Positions 47,848 to 56,103 of a stretch of 64,000 nucleotides of DNA are shown piece by piece. Both the position numbers and the translations under genes were made by a program. This stretch comes from Nocardia sp. NBC_00565. Lineage in GTDB: Bacteria; Actinomycetota; Actinomycetes; Mycobacteriales; Mycobacteriaceae. Within the stretch, counting starts at the first letter, position 1; the number at the start of each line of letters is the position of its first letter. The stretch is from the NCBI RefSeq assembly GCF_036345915.1, contig NZ_CP107785.1:1984001-2048000 (forward strand), written 5' to 3'. The notes beneath the pieces are model-generated. The model was not told where the DNA came from, searched no databases, and saw nothing but the letters and a program-made list of their open reading frames with translations.

Positions 47848-48225
47848 ATGGTGCTTCCGCGCGCCCTGGCGAAATTGAACCGCCGTGTCACCAATCCGCT
47901 GCTCGGCCGCCTAGTCGGCCGGGTCGCGCCGATGGCCATGGTGGTGCACAAGGGACGAAAATCCGGTCGCCCCTATCGAACTCCGGTGTGGGCGTTCGAG
48001 CGCGACGGTGTCTACCGGATCGCACTCACCTACGGACGCGATGTCGATTGGGTCAAGAACATCACGGCCGCAGGCGGTTTCGAGCTCGAGACCAAGGGTA
48101 CGGTCGTGCTGCTCATCGATCCGAGGGTGGACAACGACCCGTCGGCGCGGTGGGCGCCGCTCGGTGTCCGGCAGGCGCTGAAGTTGATGGCGGCCACCGA
48201 CTACCTGCAGGTGCGCCCCGCCTAG
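47848..48225 (+). CDS. Ddn-like F420H2-dependent nitroreductase-family protein
   Basis: 125 residues from the ATG at 47848 with GAGAGGA upstream. It has the split beta-barrel signature of the deazaflavin-dependent group: MVVHKGRKSGRPYRTPVWAF, TYGRDVDWVKNITAAGGFEL. It uses reduced F420 to reduce quinones or other small molecules. The sequence is short but typical for the family. A perfect hairpin ends the transcript at 48243-48276. Confidence 0.88.
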   Translation: MVLPRALAKLNRRVTNPLLGRLVGRVAPMAMVVHKGRKSGRPYRTPVWAFERDGVYRIALTYGRDVDWVKNITAAGGFELETKGTVVLLIDPRVDNDPSARWAPLGVRQALKLMAATDYLQVRPA

Positions 48226-48242
48226 CGGTACCACTGAACGCC

Positions 48243-48276
48243 GAAACCCCTTGTCCGAGCTTGGACAAGGGGTTTC
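48243..48276. terminator. Bidirectional terminator, 14-bp perfect stem
   Basis: GAAACCCCTTGTCC (48243-48256) pairs with GGACAAGGGGTTTC (48263-48276) around a six-base loop. It sits between two convergent genes and gives a short T-run on the plus strand. Confidence 0.85.
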
Positions 48277-48278
48277 AT

Positions 48279-48929
48279 TCAGGCGCGCTCGCGCGGGTCG
48301 AGCACCACCTGCGTCCCCGGTGTGGTCGCGACCTGCAGGGTGCGCAGTCGCAGCAGTGCCGGGTGCTCCTCCAGCAGCCGCGCGGTGTTGGCGAGCGAGC
48401 GCAGCGCCGCAGCTTCCGCGCGGGCTCGTTCCAGTTCGGCACGACCGCGCTCCTTGGCGAGCACCGTTTCCAGTGCCGCCTTGCGCAATTCACCCGGCAG
48501 CATGAGATCGCGGGCGTTCAGGCCATCGACGCGAAGGCCGAGTCCGGCCACCGCCGTGGCGATTTCGACGAGATCACCGACGAGCAGGGCACGGTCGGCG
48601 ACCAGCTCGTCGAGGGGGTGACCCGCGACGGCCCGGCGCGCCGCGTCCTGTACCGCGGCGTAGAGCACGCTCTCCGGATACTGTGCGCCGGTGGTGAACT
48701 CCTCCGGATCGGTGACCTGCCAGTTCAACGCGTAGCTGACCCGCAGCGAAAGTCCGTCGAGGGTGAGCAGCTCCTGTCCGCTGACGGTCAGCAGCCGGGG
48801 CCGCATGTCGACCACGATCAGCGTGCAGCGCTTGTCGTCGTACCGGTGGCGTCCCGGCTCGAGCACTCGCTCGAGGGTACCGTCGCGGTACAGCAGCGTC
48901 CGCTGCCATGCCATGACCGTTGTATACAT
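48279..48929 (-). CDS. SPFH/Band-7 (slipin-like) protein
   Basis: 216 residues from the ATG at 48929, chosen because GGGAGGAG lies eight bases upstream; a GTG three codons earlier would be too close to it. The SPFH core is visible: VLEPGRHRYDDKRCTLIVVD, LTLDGLSLRVSYALNWQVTD, YAAVQDAARRAVAGHPLDEL, followed by a coiled-coil helix rich in Glu, Arg and Ala (~155-190). There is no obvious N-terminal membrane segment. Such proteins scaffold membrane microdomains; the specific role is unknown. Confidence 0.85.
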   Translation of the reverse strand: MYTTVMAWQRTLLYRDGTLERVLEPGRHRYDDKRCTLIVVDMRPRLLTVSGQELLTLDGLSLRVSYALNWQVTDPEEFTTGAQYPESVLYAAVQDAARRAVAGHPLDELVADRALLVGDLVEIATAVAGLGLRVDGLNARDLMLPGELRKAALETVLAKERGRAELERARAEAAALRSLANTARLLEEHPALLRLRTLQVATTPGTQVVLDPRERA

Positions 48930-48939
48930 GTTTCTCACT

Positions 48940-49244
48940 CCTCCCGTGGTGTGTGTCGTTGGCTACCCGGTGGTTTCGGATGTCACCCGGTCCGGGTCAC
49001 GGGTCCGCGACGGGGGTCTCCCACGGTTGTAGCCGTGGAGCCCGCAGAGCCGTTTGCCGCATCCGACCCGGAGCCGGATGGCATCGCTGAGGAATCGAAC
49101 CTCATCCAGGCTTTCGCCCTTCGCCAGGTAAGAGGCCGAGTCCGACACGGGGAACGCGATCCGGAGATTCCGGTGCGCCCCTTGACTCGACCTCGGATAA
49201 CGATAGGGATCGCGGCCGGAGTGTGCGAATGATTTATTGGGCGG
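48940..49244. other. Intergenic region with only a doubtful small ORF (305 bp)
   Basis: A minus-strand frame from a GTG at 49148 to 48963 encodes 61 residues (MSDSASYLAKGESLDEVRFL...) with a plausible beginning but a basic tail (RGRPPSRTRDPDRVTSETTG) and no ribosome binding site. It may be a remnant. I see no RNA gene, terminator or repeat here. Confidence 0.35.
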
Positions 49245-50135
49245 TCACCGTCGCTGGCGCTTCGGTTTCGCGCCGGGTTTCGGGGCCGCGGCGACGCGGG
49301 CCGCGGCGACGCGCGTTGCCTCGGCGGCTGTTTCGGCGTCGAGCCGCCGGTAGACGAAGTGTTGTTGTGCGAGCGTCCACGCGTTGTTCGTGACGAAGTA
49401 CAGCAGGATCGCGACCGGCAGCAGTGCGCCGCCGGCAATGGCGGCGGCCGGGAAGGCCCACAGGGTGAGGTGGCGCATGAACGGCAGCTGCGTCGTTCCG
49501 GCACCGGTCTGCCGGTCCACAGCCGCCCGCGCCGTGAAATGCGTTGCGACAGCGGCGATCACCATGATCGGCAGTGCGACGATCGCCACCGTTGAAAGCA
49601 ACTCGCCCGCGCCGGCGACGGTGGCCGACAGCGGTGCGCCGAATAGCTCGGCGTGCAAGAAGGACTGGACGTCGCCGGGGCCGAAGAGGTAGTTCGCGGT
49701 GGCGGCGTTCTGTTCGGCGGTCATCGACGCCGTGCGGCCGATCGGCAGATAGTCGAAGGTGCCGGTCCGGTCGAAGGAACGCAGCACATGGAACAGCCCG
49801 ACGAAGACGAATATCTGGGCGATCAGCGGAACCAGGCTGGCGAAGGGATGCACGCCGTTGTCCTTGAAAAGCCGTTGGATTTCGGTGTTCTTGCGCTGCG
49901 GATCGTCTTTGTATTTCCGCTGAATTTCCTCGACTCGTGGCCGCAGTCGCTGCATGGCGGCCTGCGTGCGCGCCTGTTTCAGGAACGGCAGGAACAACGC
50001 CGCCCGCAGGGTGACGACGAGAAAGATGACCGCGAGCATCCAGGCGAGTCCACTCGCTGGACCGAGGACGGCGCCGAAGGCGGTGTGCCACACCCAGAGA
50101 ATGGCGGACACGGGGTAATAGATGAAGTCGAGCAT
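49245..50135 (-). CDS. YidC/Oxa1-family membrane insertase (paralogue)
   Basis: 296 residues from the ATG at 50135. It has the YidC core: MLDFIYYPVSAILWVWHTAF, the amphipathic segment FLKQARTQAAMQRLRPRVEE, an IQRKYKDDPQRKNTEIQRLF cytoplasmic helix pair, and about five membrane helices with LPIMVIAAVATHFTARAAV. The hydrophilic-groove arginine is probably in the Leu-Arg of VTLRAALFLP. The C-terminus is basic (AAPKPGAKPKRQRR), as for ribosome contact. It is not in the rnpA-yidC context, so it is a second copy; a DUF6412-type gene is upstream on the same strand. Confidence 0.9.
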   Translation of the reverse strand: MLDFIYYPVSAILWVWHTAFGAVLGPASGLAWMLAVIFLVVTLRAALFLPFLKQARTQAAMQRLRPRVEEIQRKYKDDPQRKNTEIQRLFKDNGVHPFASLVPLIAQIFVFVGLFHVLRSFDRTGTFDYLPIGRTASMTAEQNAATANYLFGPGDVQSFLHAELFGAPLSATVAGAGELLSTVAIVALPIMVIAAVATHFTARAAVDRQTGAGTTQLPFMRHLTLWAFPAAAIAGGALLPVAILLYFVTNNAWTLAQQHFVYRRLDAETAAEATRVAAARVAAAPKPGAKPKRQRR

Positions 50136-50246
50136 GGGAGAGCACCTGACTGTGGAAACGTGCGTCCACGCACGTCGTTGGGAACGGGTCAGCCGAAATG
50201 CCGACGACCGTGCGGCCGTCAGGCGGCAGCGACCGCAGAACAGTCG

Positions 50247-50546
50247 CTACGCGGCGACCGACCCCGGTGCTCGGGGGCGCGGACGTCCCGCGGTGTCCGG
50301 ATTGCTCTGGCGCAGGAACGAACCCCGACGCCGACGCTGTGCCGAGGGCGGCGGACCCGAGTGGGCCAGCGCTAGCGGCAAGAGTTGGGTGCTCCGCACC
50401 GAGAGCAGCGCGAAAACCAGCGCAGCCGCGATGACGCCGAAGGCGGCCAGCGCCGCCGGCTCGTTCGTGGGTGCCGCGGCCAGCGCGAGCGCGGGCACGA
50501 CGAGTGCGAAGACCGCAAACGCCAGCAGATGTACCCGCGAGAACAT
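50247..50546 (-). CDS. DUF6412-like small membrane protein
   Basis: 99 residues from the ATG at 50546. Two hydrophobic helices (VHLLAFAVFALVVPALALAA and AALAAFGVIAAALVFALLSV) are followed by a basic tail with RRRGSFLRQSNPDTAGRPRP, the signature of the DUF6412 group that accompanies YidC paralogues in actinobacteria. It is 111 bp upstream of the YidC-like gene. The function is unknown. Confidence 0.65.
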   Translation of the reverse strand: MFSRVHLLAFAVFALVVPALALAAAPTNEPAALAAFGVIAAALVFALLSVRSTQLLPLALAHSGPPPSAQRRRRGSFLRQSNPDTAGRPRPRAPGSVAA

Positions 50547-50660
50547 GCCAAAGAGCCTACCGGCCGGATGCCTGCCCCGGCGATATAGTGACTCGGCGCT
50601 CACCGAAATTGCTGATGGCCCCAGCTATCGAAAGAATCCAGCGATCGAAGGAGCAGTGCC

Positions 50661-51089
50661 GTGAATTCGTACGACTCTTTCTCCGCCGAGATCATGCCCG
50701 CATCGGTCCGCACGGCCCGAATTCTCGCGTGGTGCCTGGCCGGACTCGGCGTCGGGTTGATCATCATCGCCATCGTGACCGGCAATCCGGACCTCGGTGG
50801 TGCGATCGCGTTCGGCTACCTGTTCGCCTGGCTGCTCGGCGGCGTCGCCTTCGCCTTCGGTATGGACGGTCGCACCGTACAGGTGATCGCGGTCGCCCTC
50901 GCGGCGGTGTCGGCGTTCCTGTGCCTGGGTTTGACGGCTGTCGGCCCGCTGCCGGGGTTCGCGGGCCTGTGCCTGTCGGTCGCTGTCATCGTGCTGCTGT
51001 GCAAGCGGGAATCCACCGCCTGGTTCATCCGGCATCGACAGGCCACCACCGACTACATTGCGCAGCCGCCGTCGGATGTGAACGGGTAG
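50661..51089 (+). CDS. Four-helix membrane protein of unknown function
   Basis: 142 residues from a GTG at 50661, with AAGGAG upstream. A short hydrophilic N-terminus (MNSYDSFSAEIMPASVRTAR) is followed by four hydrophobic helices (ILAWCLAGLGVGLIIIAIVT; GGAIAFGYLFAWLLGGVAFA; VQVIAVALAAVSAFLCLGLT; LCLSVAVIVLLCK) and a C-terminus with FIRHRQATTDYIAQPP. I recognise no family. Confidence 0.75.
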   Translation: MNSYDSFSAEIMPASVRTARILAWCLAGLGVGLIIIAIVTGNPDLGGAIAFGYLFAWLLGGVAFAFGMDGRTVQVIAVALAAVSAFLCLGLTAVGPLPGFAGLCLSVAVIVLLCKRESTAWFIRHRQATTDYIAQPPSDVNG

Positions 51090-51166
51090 ACGAGCTGATC
51101 CCAGATCAGTGTGAACAGACCGAAATTGACGTCGCCGACACCGGCGAACTTCAGGTGATGGAATCG

Positions 51167-51988
51167 CTAGGGTGCGTCGCCGAGATCCCACTGGATGCGG
51201 CGGCTCAGCGCCGAGGGCGGCAGGCCGAAGGTACGGCGGCAGGTGCGAGTCAGATGCGAGCTGTCGGCGAAACCGGCGGCGTGGGCGGCGGCGGTGAGGT
51301 CGTCGCCGGAGCGGACGCGGGTGATCGCCACATGTAGTCGGAGCCAGAGTATGTAGGGCCGCAACGGAATTCCGACCTGCGCGGTGAACAGATGGGTGAG
51401 TCTGGTCGCCGAGATGCCGACCCGGCGCGCGACATCCGCGCCGCGGATCGGGCCGTCGCCGACCAGACTCGGTAGTAGTTCGAGTGCGTCGGTGACCGCC
51501 TCGTGGCGATCGTCCTCGACCTGCTGGGTGTTGTCGCGCTCGAGATCGTCGACGACGTCGGCTACCAGATCAGCGAGCGTTTCCCGCTCCGGATCGATGG
51601 GCAGCGAATGCGCGCTGTCGGCCCAGCCGTACGTATGGGCCCTGCGGTCGGCGGCCGCGCCCGCGACGGATTCGGGGTCCAGATAGATCGCGGTGCCCCG
51701 CTCGGCGCCGGTGGCGATGCGGTGCGGTGCGTCGGCGGGAACGATGACATGGGTGCCGCGGTGCCGGATACCGCTGGCGTCCACCACGACCACCGGCGTA
51801 CACGCGGCGACAACCCGGACGGCATGGTGCGCGTGCAGCGAGGTCGGGCCGATGGTGCCGCCGAAGGCGAGGACGCCCGCCCGCAGCAATGCGGTGCCCT
51901 CCCAACGCAGTTCACCGGGTGTCCCGGGGGCATCGTGCATGGATCGGGGAGAGGTGGTTGCCCCGCTGGTAACCAGAGCCTTCATCAT
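51167..51988 (-). CDS. AraC-family transcriptional regulator
   Basis: 273 residues from an ATG at 51988 (or 51985). The N-terminal part is a small cupin-like sensor (LHAHHAVRVVAACTPVVVVD, VIVPADAPHRIATGAERGTA). The C-terminal ~100 residues are the double helix-turn-helix: VARRVGISATRLTHLFTAQV and AAHAAGFADSSHLTRTCRRT, FGLPPSALSRR. Its target is unknown. Confidence 0.9.
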   Translation of the reverse strand: MMKALVTSGATTSPRSMHDAPGTPGELRWEGTALLRAGVLAFGGTIGPTSLHAHHAVRVVAACTPVVVVDASGIRHRGTHVIVPADAPHRIATGAERGTAIYLDPESVAGAAADRRAHTYGWADSAHSLPIDPERETLADLVADVVDDLERDNTQQVEDDRHEAVTDALELLPSLVGDGPIRGADVARRVGISATRLTHLFTAQVGIPLRPYILWLRLHVAITRVRSGDDLTAAAHAAGFADSSHLTRTCRRTFGLPPSALSRRIQWDLGDAP

Positions 51989-52037
51989 TGGATGCTCCCG
52001 GGTGACTGCGAATCCCGAATCGGATCCCTCACGGAGA

Positions 52038-52464
52038 CTATCCCGGTCGCACGGCCGCTGTCAGGGTAACGGCGACGCGATCGAGGAACTCGGTGACCAG
52101 GGGCAGGCGGTCGGGGTGTCCGGGAACCGGGTGCGCAGGCCGAGGCCGTCGTCGGGGTGGATGGCCGCGTCGGCGGCCCGCACTGTGGTGGCGAAGTCAC
52201 GTTCGGCGGGCACCCGGGCCGGGGCGTTGGCGACCGGCCGGCCGAAGGTGTTGTGTGGTGGCGCGGTTCTCGCCGGCTGCGCACCGGAAACACCGGATCG
52301 GTCTCGGCCGCCCGATACAACTCCCCGGTTATGTCCGGTGCGTCGAAGTTGCAGTGCAGTGCGTCGTGGCGGGGGATACGGGCAGCGAGTGCGGGTCCGT
52401 CGATCGGACCCGCGACATCGAAATGCGCGGCAAGCCAGGTCGTCAGTCCGCCGTTGCGGGACAC
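52038..52464 (-). pseudogene. Remnant of a condensation-domain (PapA-like) acyltransferase
   Basis: Three frames give pieces of one protein: SRNGGLTTWLAAHFDVAGPI plus ALAARIPRHDALHCNF (frame open from 52464), then NTFGRPVANAPARVPAERDF in a second frame, then PLVTEFLDRVAVTLTAAVRP in a third, ending at 52038. The first resembles the start of condensation/PapA domains (FDVxGPxD...RHxALR). Most of the protein, including the expected HHxxxD active site, is missing. The assignment is tentative, but the decay pattern is clear. It begins nine bases downstream of the PucR gene stop. Confidence 0.4.
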
Positions 52465-52472
52465 CCCGGCGG

Positions 52473-53645
52473 TCAGGGGGCGAAGTCTGCGGATTCGAGG
52501 CGACGGGCGAGGCGTGCGGCAGAGAGGGTCATGGCGTCGGCGGGGCGATGTGGATCGAGGCCGGTGAGTTCGTGTACACGGGACAGGCGATAGGTCACCG
52601 TGTTGCGGTGCACGCTGAGCTGTCGCGCCGTCGCCAACTGGTTGAACCCGCTGTCGACGAACACCTCGAGGGTCGCCGCCAGCATCGGCTGGGTATCGAG
52701 CGGCGCGAGCACCGCGGCCAGCCCCGGTCGTGCCGCGTCACTCACCGCAACCGTGTACTCGAACTGTAAATTCGTTCTGCGGCAGAGGATTTCGCGACGA
52801 GTCAGACATCGGCCGAGTTCGGCGAGCACCCGCGCCTCGGCGAACATCGCGGGGATCTCCGCCCTGGTCAGTGCCGCGCCGACGCCGACCCAGTACGGCG
52901 GCGCCTGGTCGGGTTGGTGTGCGGGTAGTCGCGCGGTGAGCCCGGTAAGGGCGGCCGCACCGTCATCACCCGGCTGCAGCGGGATGAGTGCGGTCCAGCC
53001 GCCCGCGTCCAGCCGCAGGAAGACGCCCGGAGTCGCCTCCACCCGATGCCGCAGCGCCGATGCCGGCCCACCGCGGGTGCCGCACAGGCGGAAGACCGCG
53101 ACGAGGAAGGCGTCGGCGACCGTGATGACGGGGTCGTTGGCCCACTCGACCGGGTCGTGCCCAGTGAGCAGGGCCTCGGCGATGCCGCGCCGACGCTCCA
53201 GCAGTTCCCAGCGCGGATCGTGCGAACGCTGCGTCGCCGCGGTGGCGATGCGGGTGGTCACCAGGGTGACGTATTTCAGCAGCACCAGTGCGGCGTCGAG
53301 CAGCAGGTCTTGTTCGGTGGCGGTGGCCGATTCCCGCAGCCGCTCCCAGATGAAGGCCGCGCCGAGCCGATACCGGTCGAGCACTTCGGGCAGCGGCGCG
53401 CCATCGCGGAGCCGGTCCATGGCCAACTCGACGAGCTCACGGGTGTCCTCCTCCGAGGGTTCGGTACCTCGGCGCAGATACTCGAAGAACAGGTCGACGT
53501 TGAGCTTCGTACCGCGCGCGAAGTCGGTCTCCACCAAGGACTGCGGTAGCCGCGGATAGGGTGGCAGGGTGGCGTAGAACCCGTCGACCAGCGCGGCCGC
53601 CCTGCGGTGCAGATCGTCGAACGCCCGTGTCCGCGATGGCATCAT
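52473..53645 (-). CDS. PucR/CdaR-family transcriptional regulator
   Basis: 390 residues. The C-terminal helix-turn-helix (NQLATARQLSVHRNTVTYRL, SRVHELTGLDPHRPADAMTL) is the PucR HTH_30 type; the middle is a GGDEF-like CdaR domain, and the N-terminal ~170 residues are a helical RsbRD-type domain (DLHRRAAALVDGFYATLPPY). The start may be Met1 or Met2. It lies 21 bp downstream of the acyl-CoA synthetase remnant on the same strand and may once have been co-transcribed with it. Confidence 0.88.
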   Translation of the reverse strand: MMPSRTRAFDDLHRRAAALVDGFYATLPPYPRLPQSLVETDFARGTKLNVDLFFEYLRRGTEPSEEDTRELVELAMDRLRDGAPLPEVLDRYRLGAAFIWERLRESATATEQDLLLDAALVLLKYVTLVTTRIATAATQRSHDPRWELLERRRGIAEALLTGHDPVEWANDPVITVADAFLVAVFRLCGTRGGPASALRHRVEATPGVFLRLDAGGWTALIPLQPGDDGAAALTGLTARLPAHQPDQAPPYWVGVGAALTRAEIPAMFAEARVLAELGRCLTRREILCRRTNLQFEYTVAVSDAARPGLAAVLAPLDTQPMLAATLEVFVDSGFNQLATARQLSVHRNTVTYRLSRVHELTGLDPHRPADAMTLSAARLARRLESADFAP

Positions 53646-53666
53646 TGAAACTTCTCCGTCCCGAAC

Positions 53667-54745
53667 CTACTTCGAGTAGAAGCTCTCGATCGTATCCGTG
53701 TAGCGGGTGGCGATCGGGGTGCGTTTGAGTTTGCCGGTCGCCGTCAGGACGTCACTGCCCGGCTCCCAAACCTCGGGCAGCACGATGTACTTCTTGATCT
53801 GCTCCACCCGGGAGAGTTTGCCATTGGCGGCGGCGACACCCCGCTCGATTGCGGCCAAGACCTCCGGAAGAACTCGTGCACCTCGGGTGGGATGGCCACC
53901 GAACCGGTGACCGCGGCACGGACCTGATCCAGGCCGAGGCGGGTGCGGATCGACGAGAGCACCAGGCGATCGGCGAGATTGTACTGGAGTTTCGCCGATA
54001 GACCATGGGTTCGGCCATCGGACGCGGCCCTTGCGCGGGCGCGGCCGGTCCGCACCGCCCACTGGATCAGCGCGTGTTTGACCGGGCTCGGTTCGGCGGC
54101 GAAGCGCTCCTCGAGCGCGCCCTTCACCTTCACCCAGATCCGGGGCACGCCGAGGAAGACGGTCGGGTGCACCTCGGCCAGCGCCTCGGCGACCATCTTC
54201 AGGTCGGCGACGGTGGTGATCTCGCCGCCTTCCAGCATCGTCAGGTAGTGCGCGAACCAGCGGTTGGCGGCGTGCGCGTCGGGCAGGTACGAGATCACCC
54301 GGTCGCTGCTGCTGCCGCCACCGAATTGTTCGATGACGCGGGCGTTTTCGATGAAGTTGGTGTGGGTGAGTTCGACGCCCTTCGGCGGGCCGGTGGTGCC
54401 GGAGGTGTAGACGATGGTCAGCAGGTCATCGGGTCCTACACCGCGCCAGGTGGTTTCGAAGTCGAAGTCCTCCTGAGGTGTCGCCTCGACTGTCGACAGT
54501 GCGATCGTGCCCGCCGCAGCCTCATCGACGCAGATCACGTGCTCGACGTTATTGCCCTGGGCCGCAGCCTTTTTCACGGCCTCCAGGATCTTCGGCGCGA
54601 ACTGGCGCTCGCAGATGACGATTGTGTTGCCCGCGTTGCCGAACTGGTAGGCGAGCAGGTCGACGGGGTTGGTGTTGTACACCGAGAACGGGGTGCCGCC
54701 CGCGTGCAGAACGGCGGTATCGCAGAGGTGGAATTCGGGCTCAAT
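53667..54745 (-). pseudogene. FadD-type long-chain acyl-CoA synthetase, multiply deleted
   Basis: The upstream frame (to 54760) matches acyl-CoA synthetases from the region after the first ~80 residues: EFHLCDTAVLHAGGTPFSVY, the AMP P-loop VYTSGTTGPPKGVELTH and later TGSVAIPPEVHEFFR. At about 53880 it joins, out of frame, the extreme C-terminus: LAAIERGVAAANGKLSRVEQ and VLTATGKLKRTPIA (the latter holds the catalytic lysine motif), stopping at 53667. Roughly 200 residues with the YGxTE and TGD motifs are lost. The N-terminal ~80 residues are also missing or replaced. It cannot be active. Confidence 0.85.
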
Positions 54746-54991
54746 AGATGTCGAGGTCACACGGCTGGCGAACGCTTGTGCAGGTGACTCCGTCGTCGCC
54801 TTTCAGCACAACGCATCGGCGCGGCGCGGCGCTAGCGACAAATGCGCAGACTGTTGTGCTTTGTCTTGTGCACGTGACCAAAATGCGTCCGATCGGTGGG
54901 TTGGTTCTGCCTCGGTTCGTCGACCACCACGAGGCGGATCACGTCATCGGTGACAAATCGGCCGAACTCTACTTCGACGTGTAGTCCCGAA
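54746..54991. other. Intergenic region between two decayed units
   Basis: About 246 bp. One short plus-strand frame (MRPIGGLVLPRFVDHHEADH..., ending 54984) has no ribosome binding site and no family. I see no hairpin or RNA. It may be a scrap of a lost gene. Confidence 0.3.
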
Positions 54992-55774
54992 TCAGTCGAG
55001 GTGGAGTTCGCTGTTGATGGTGGTGAAGGCGGTGGGGGTGAGGCCGAACATGGCGCGGAAGGTGTCACTGAAATGTGAGGGGGAGGCGAAGCCGGCGTCG
55101 ACGGCGGCGCGGGTGAGGTCGTGGCCCGCGGCATAGGCCTCGGCTACCCGCAGCATTCGGGCCCACTGGACGTAACGGCGGAAGCTGGTGCCGGTTTGTT
55201 CGGCGAAGGTGCGCAGGAAGTACGACGTGGACAAGCCTGCGGCGCCGGCCTTTTCGGCGGCGCGTTGTTGCTCGGTCGGATCGGCGCGGATGGCCGTGGC
55301 GACGGCGGCGATGCGCGGATCGCGGATGGTGGGGATCGGGATGCTGGCGAGGTCGAGGAGCCGGTCGATATCCGGCCGCGGATCGGCACAGAGCTCGATC
55401 AGTTCGGCCTCGTGGCGGTGGTCGGCACTGTATCCGTTGACGGTGCGCCGCATGCCGCCCAGGCAGCGGGCCATGCTGGTCGAGGTCGGGTCGAAGAAGC
55501 AGAACAGCTTGCGGACGTCGGGGTCGAGGACGTGGTGGGTGACGCGGGCTCGGAACAGGAAGCTGCGGGCGGTGATATCGGGGGAGTCGGCGACGCGGAC
55601 ACGAAACGGGCCGTCCAGTCCGACGCCGAGGCAGGCGACCGCGGTGGAGTGCGCGCCGAGGGCCATGCCCGGCCCGATGTAGACGGCGTGCCCGAGCCGT
55701 AGCCAGAGCTGCGCGTGCGCGGTGGCGACCGCCGCGTCGGGAGGACACGTTTCTGGAAGTGCTGACCGCACCAT
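54992..55774 (-). CDS. AraC-family transcriptional regulator
   Basis: 260 residues from the ATG at 55774; the longer frame to 56065 overlaps the hydrolase fragment on the other strand and is rejected. The C-terminal ~100 residues form the double helix-turn-helix (AEKAGAAGLSTSYFLRTFAE, AVDAGFASPSHFSDTFRAMF, GLTPTAFTTI). The N-terminus is a sensor domain (LWLRLGHAVYIGPGMALGAH). It is divergent from the truncated alpha/beta hydrolase gene, so that hydrolase was probably its target. Confidence 0.9.
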   Translation of the reverse strand: MVRSALPETCPPDAAVATAHAQLWLRLGHAVYIGPGMALGAHSTAVACLGVGLDGPFRVRVADSPDITARSFLFRARVTHHVLDPDVRKLFCFFDPTSTSMARCLGGMRRTVNGYSADHRHEAELIELCADPRPDIDRLLDLASIPIPTIRDPRIAAVATAIRADPTEQQRAAEKAGAAGLSTSYFLRTFAEQTGTSFRRYVQWARMLRVAEAYAAGHDLTRAAVDAGFASPSHFSDTFRAMFGLTPTAFTTINSELHLD

Positions 55775-55824
55775 GTCCGCGACGATACCGAAGGACGCTC
55801 CGCGAGACGGTGAGGAGATCAAGG

Positions 55825-56103
55825 ATGAAATCGGATGAGCAAGCGATGTCGATAGGTGAGCCGACATTCGAGTTGCGCGAGGTAACGGTCGATGGTGCGC
55901 GACTGCGTTACGTCGATACCGGACAGGGCGAGCCGCTGGTGCTGCTGCACGGCTGGCCCGAGAGTCACGCCGCGTGGCGGCACCAGATCGGGCCACTCGC
56001 GTTGTCGCGCAGGGTGATTGCACCGGACTGGCTCGGCTGGGGCGATTCCGACCGCGACCCGGCACTGAGTTGTGACTACGACAGCGAGGTCGACCGGATC
56101 GTG
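55825..56103 (+). pseudogene. 5' fragment of an alpha/beta hydrolase
   Basis: From an ATG at 55825 with GAGGAG upstream the frame encodes the first ~92 residues of an alpha/beta hydrolase: VDGARLRYVDTGQGEPLVLL, the oxyanion HGWPES and APDWLGWGDSDRDPALSCDY. At about 56100 homology stops abruptly, before the nucleophile elbow, and the sequence becomes the antisense of the monooxygenase gene. No catalytic Ser/Asp or His remains. The promoter side and AraC gene are intact, so a deletion removed the 3' part. Confidence 0.8.
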
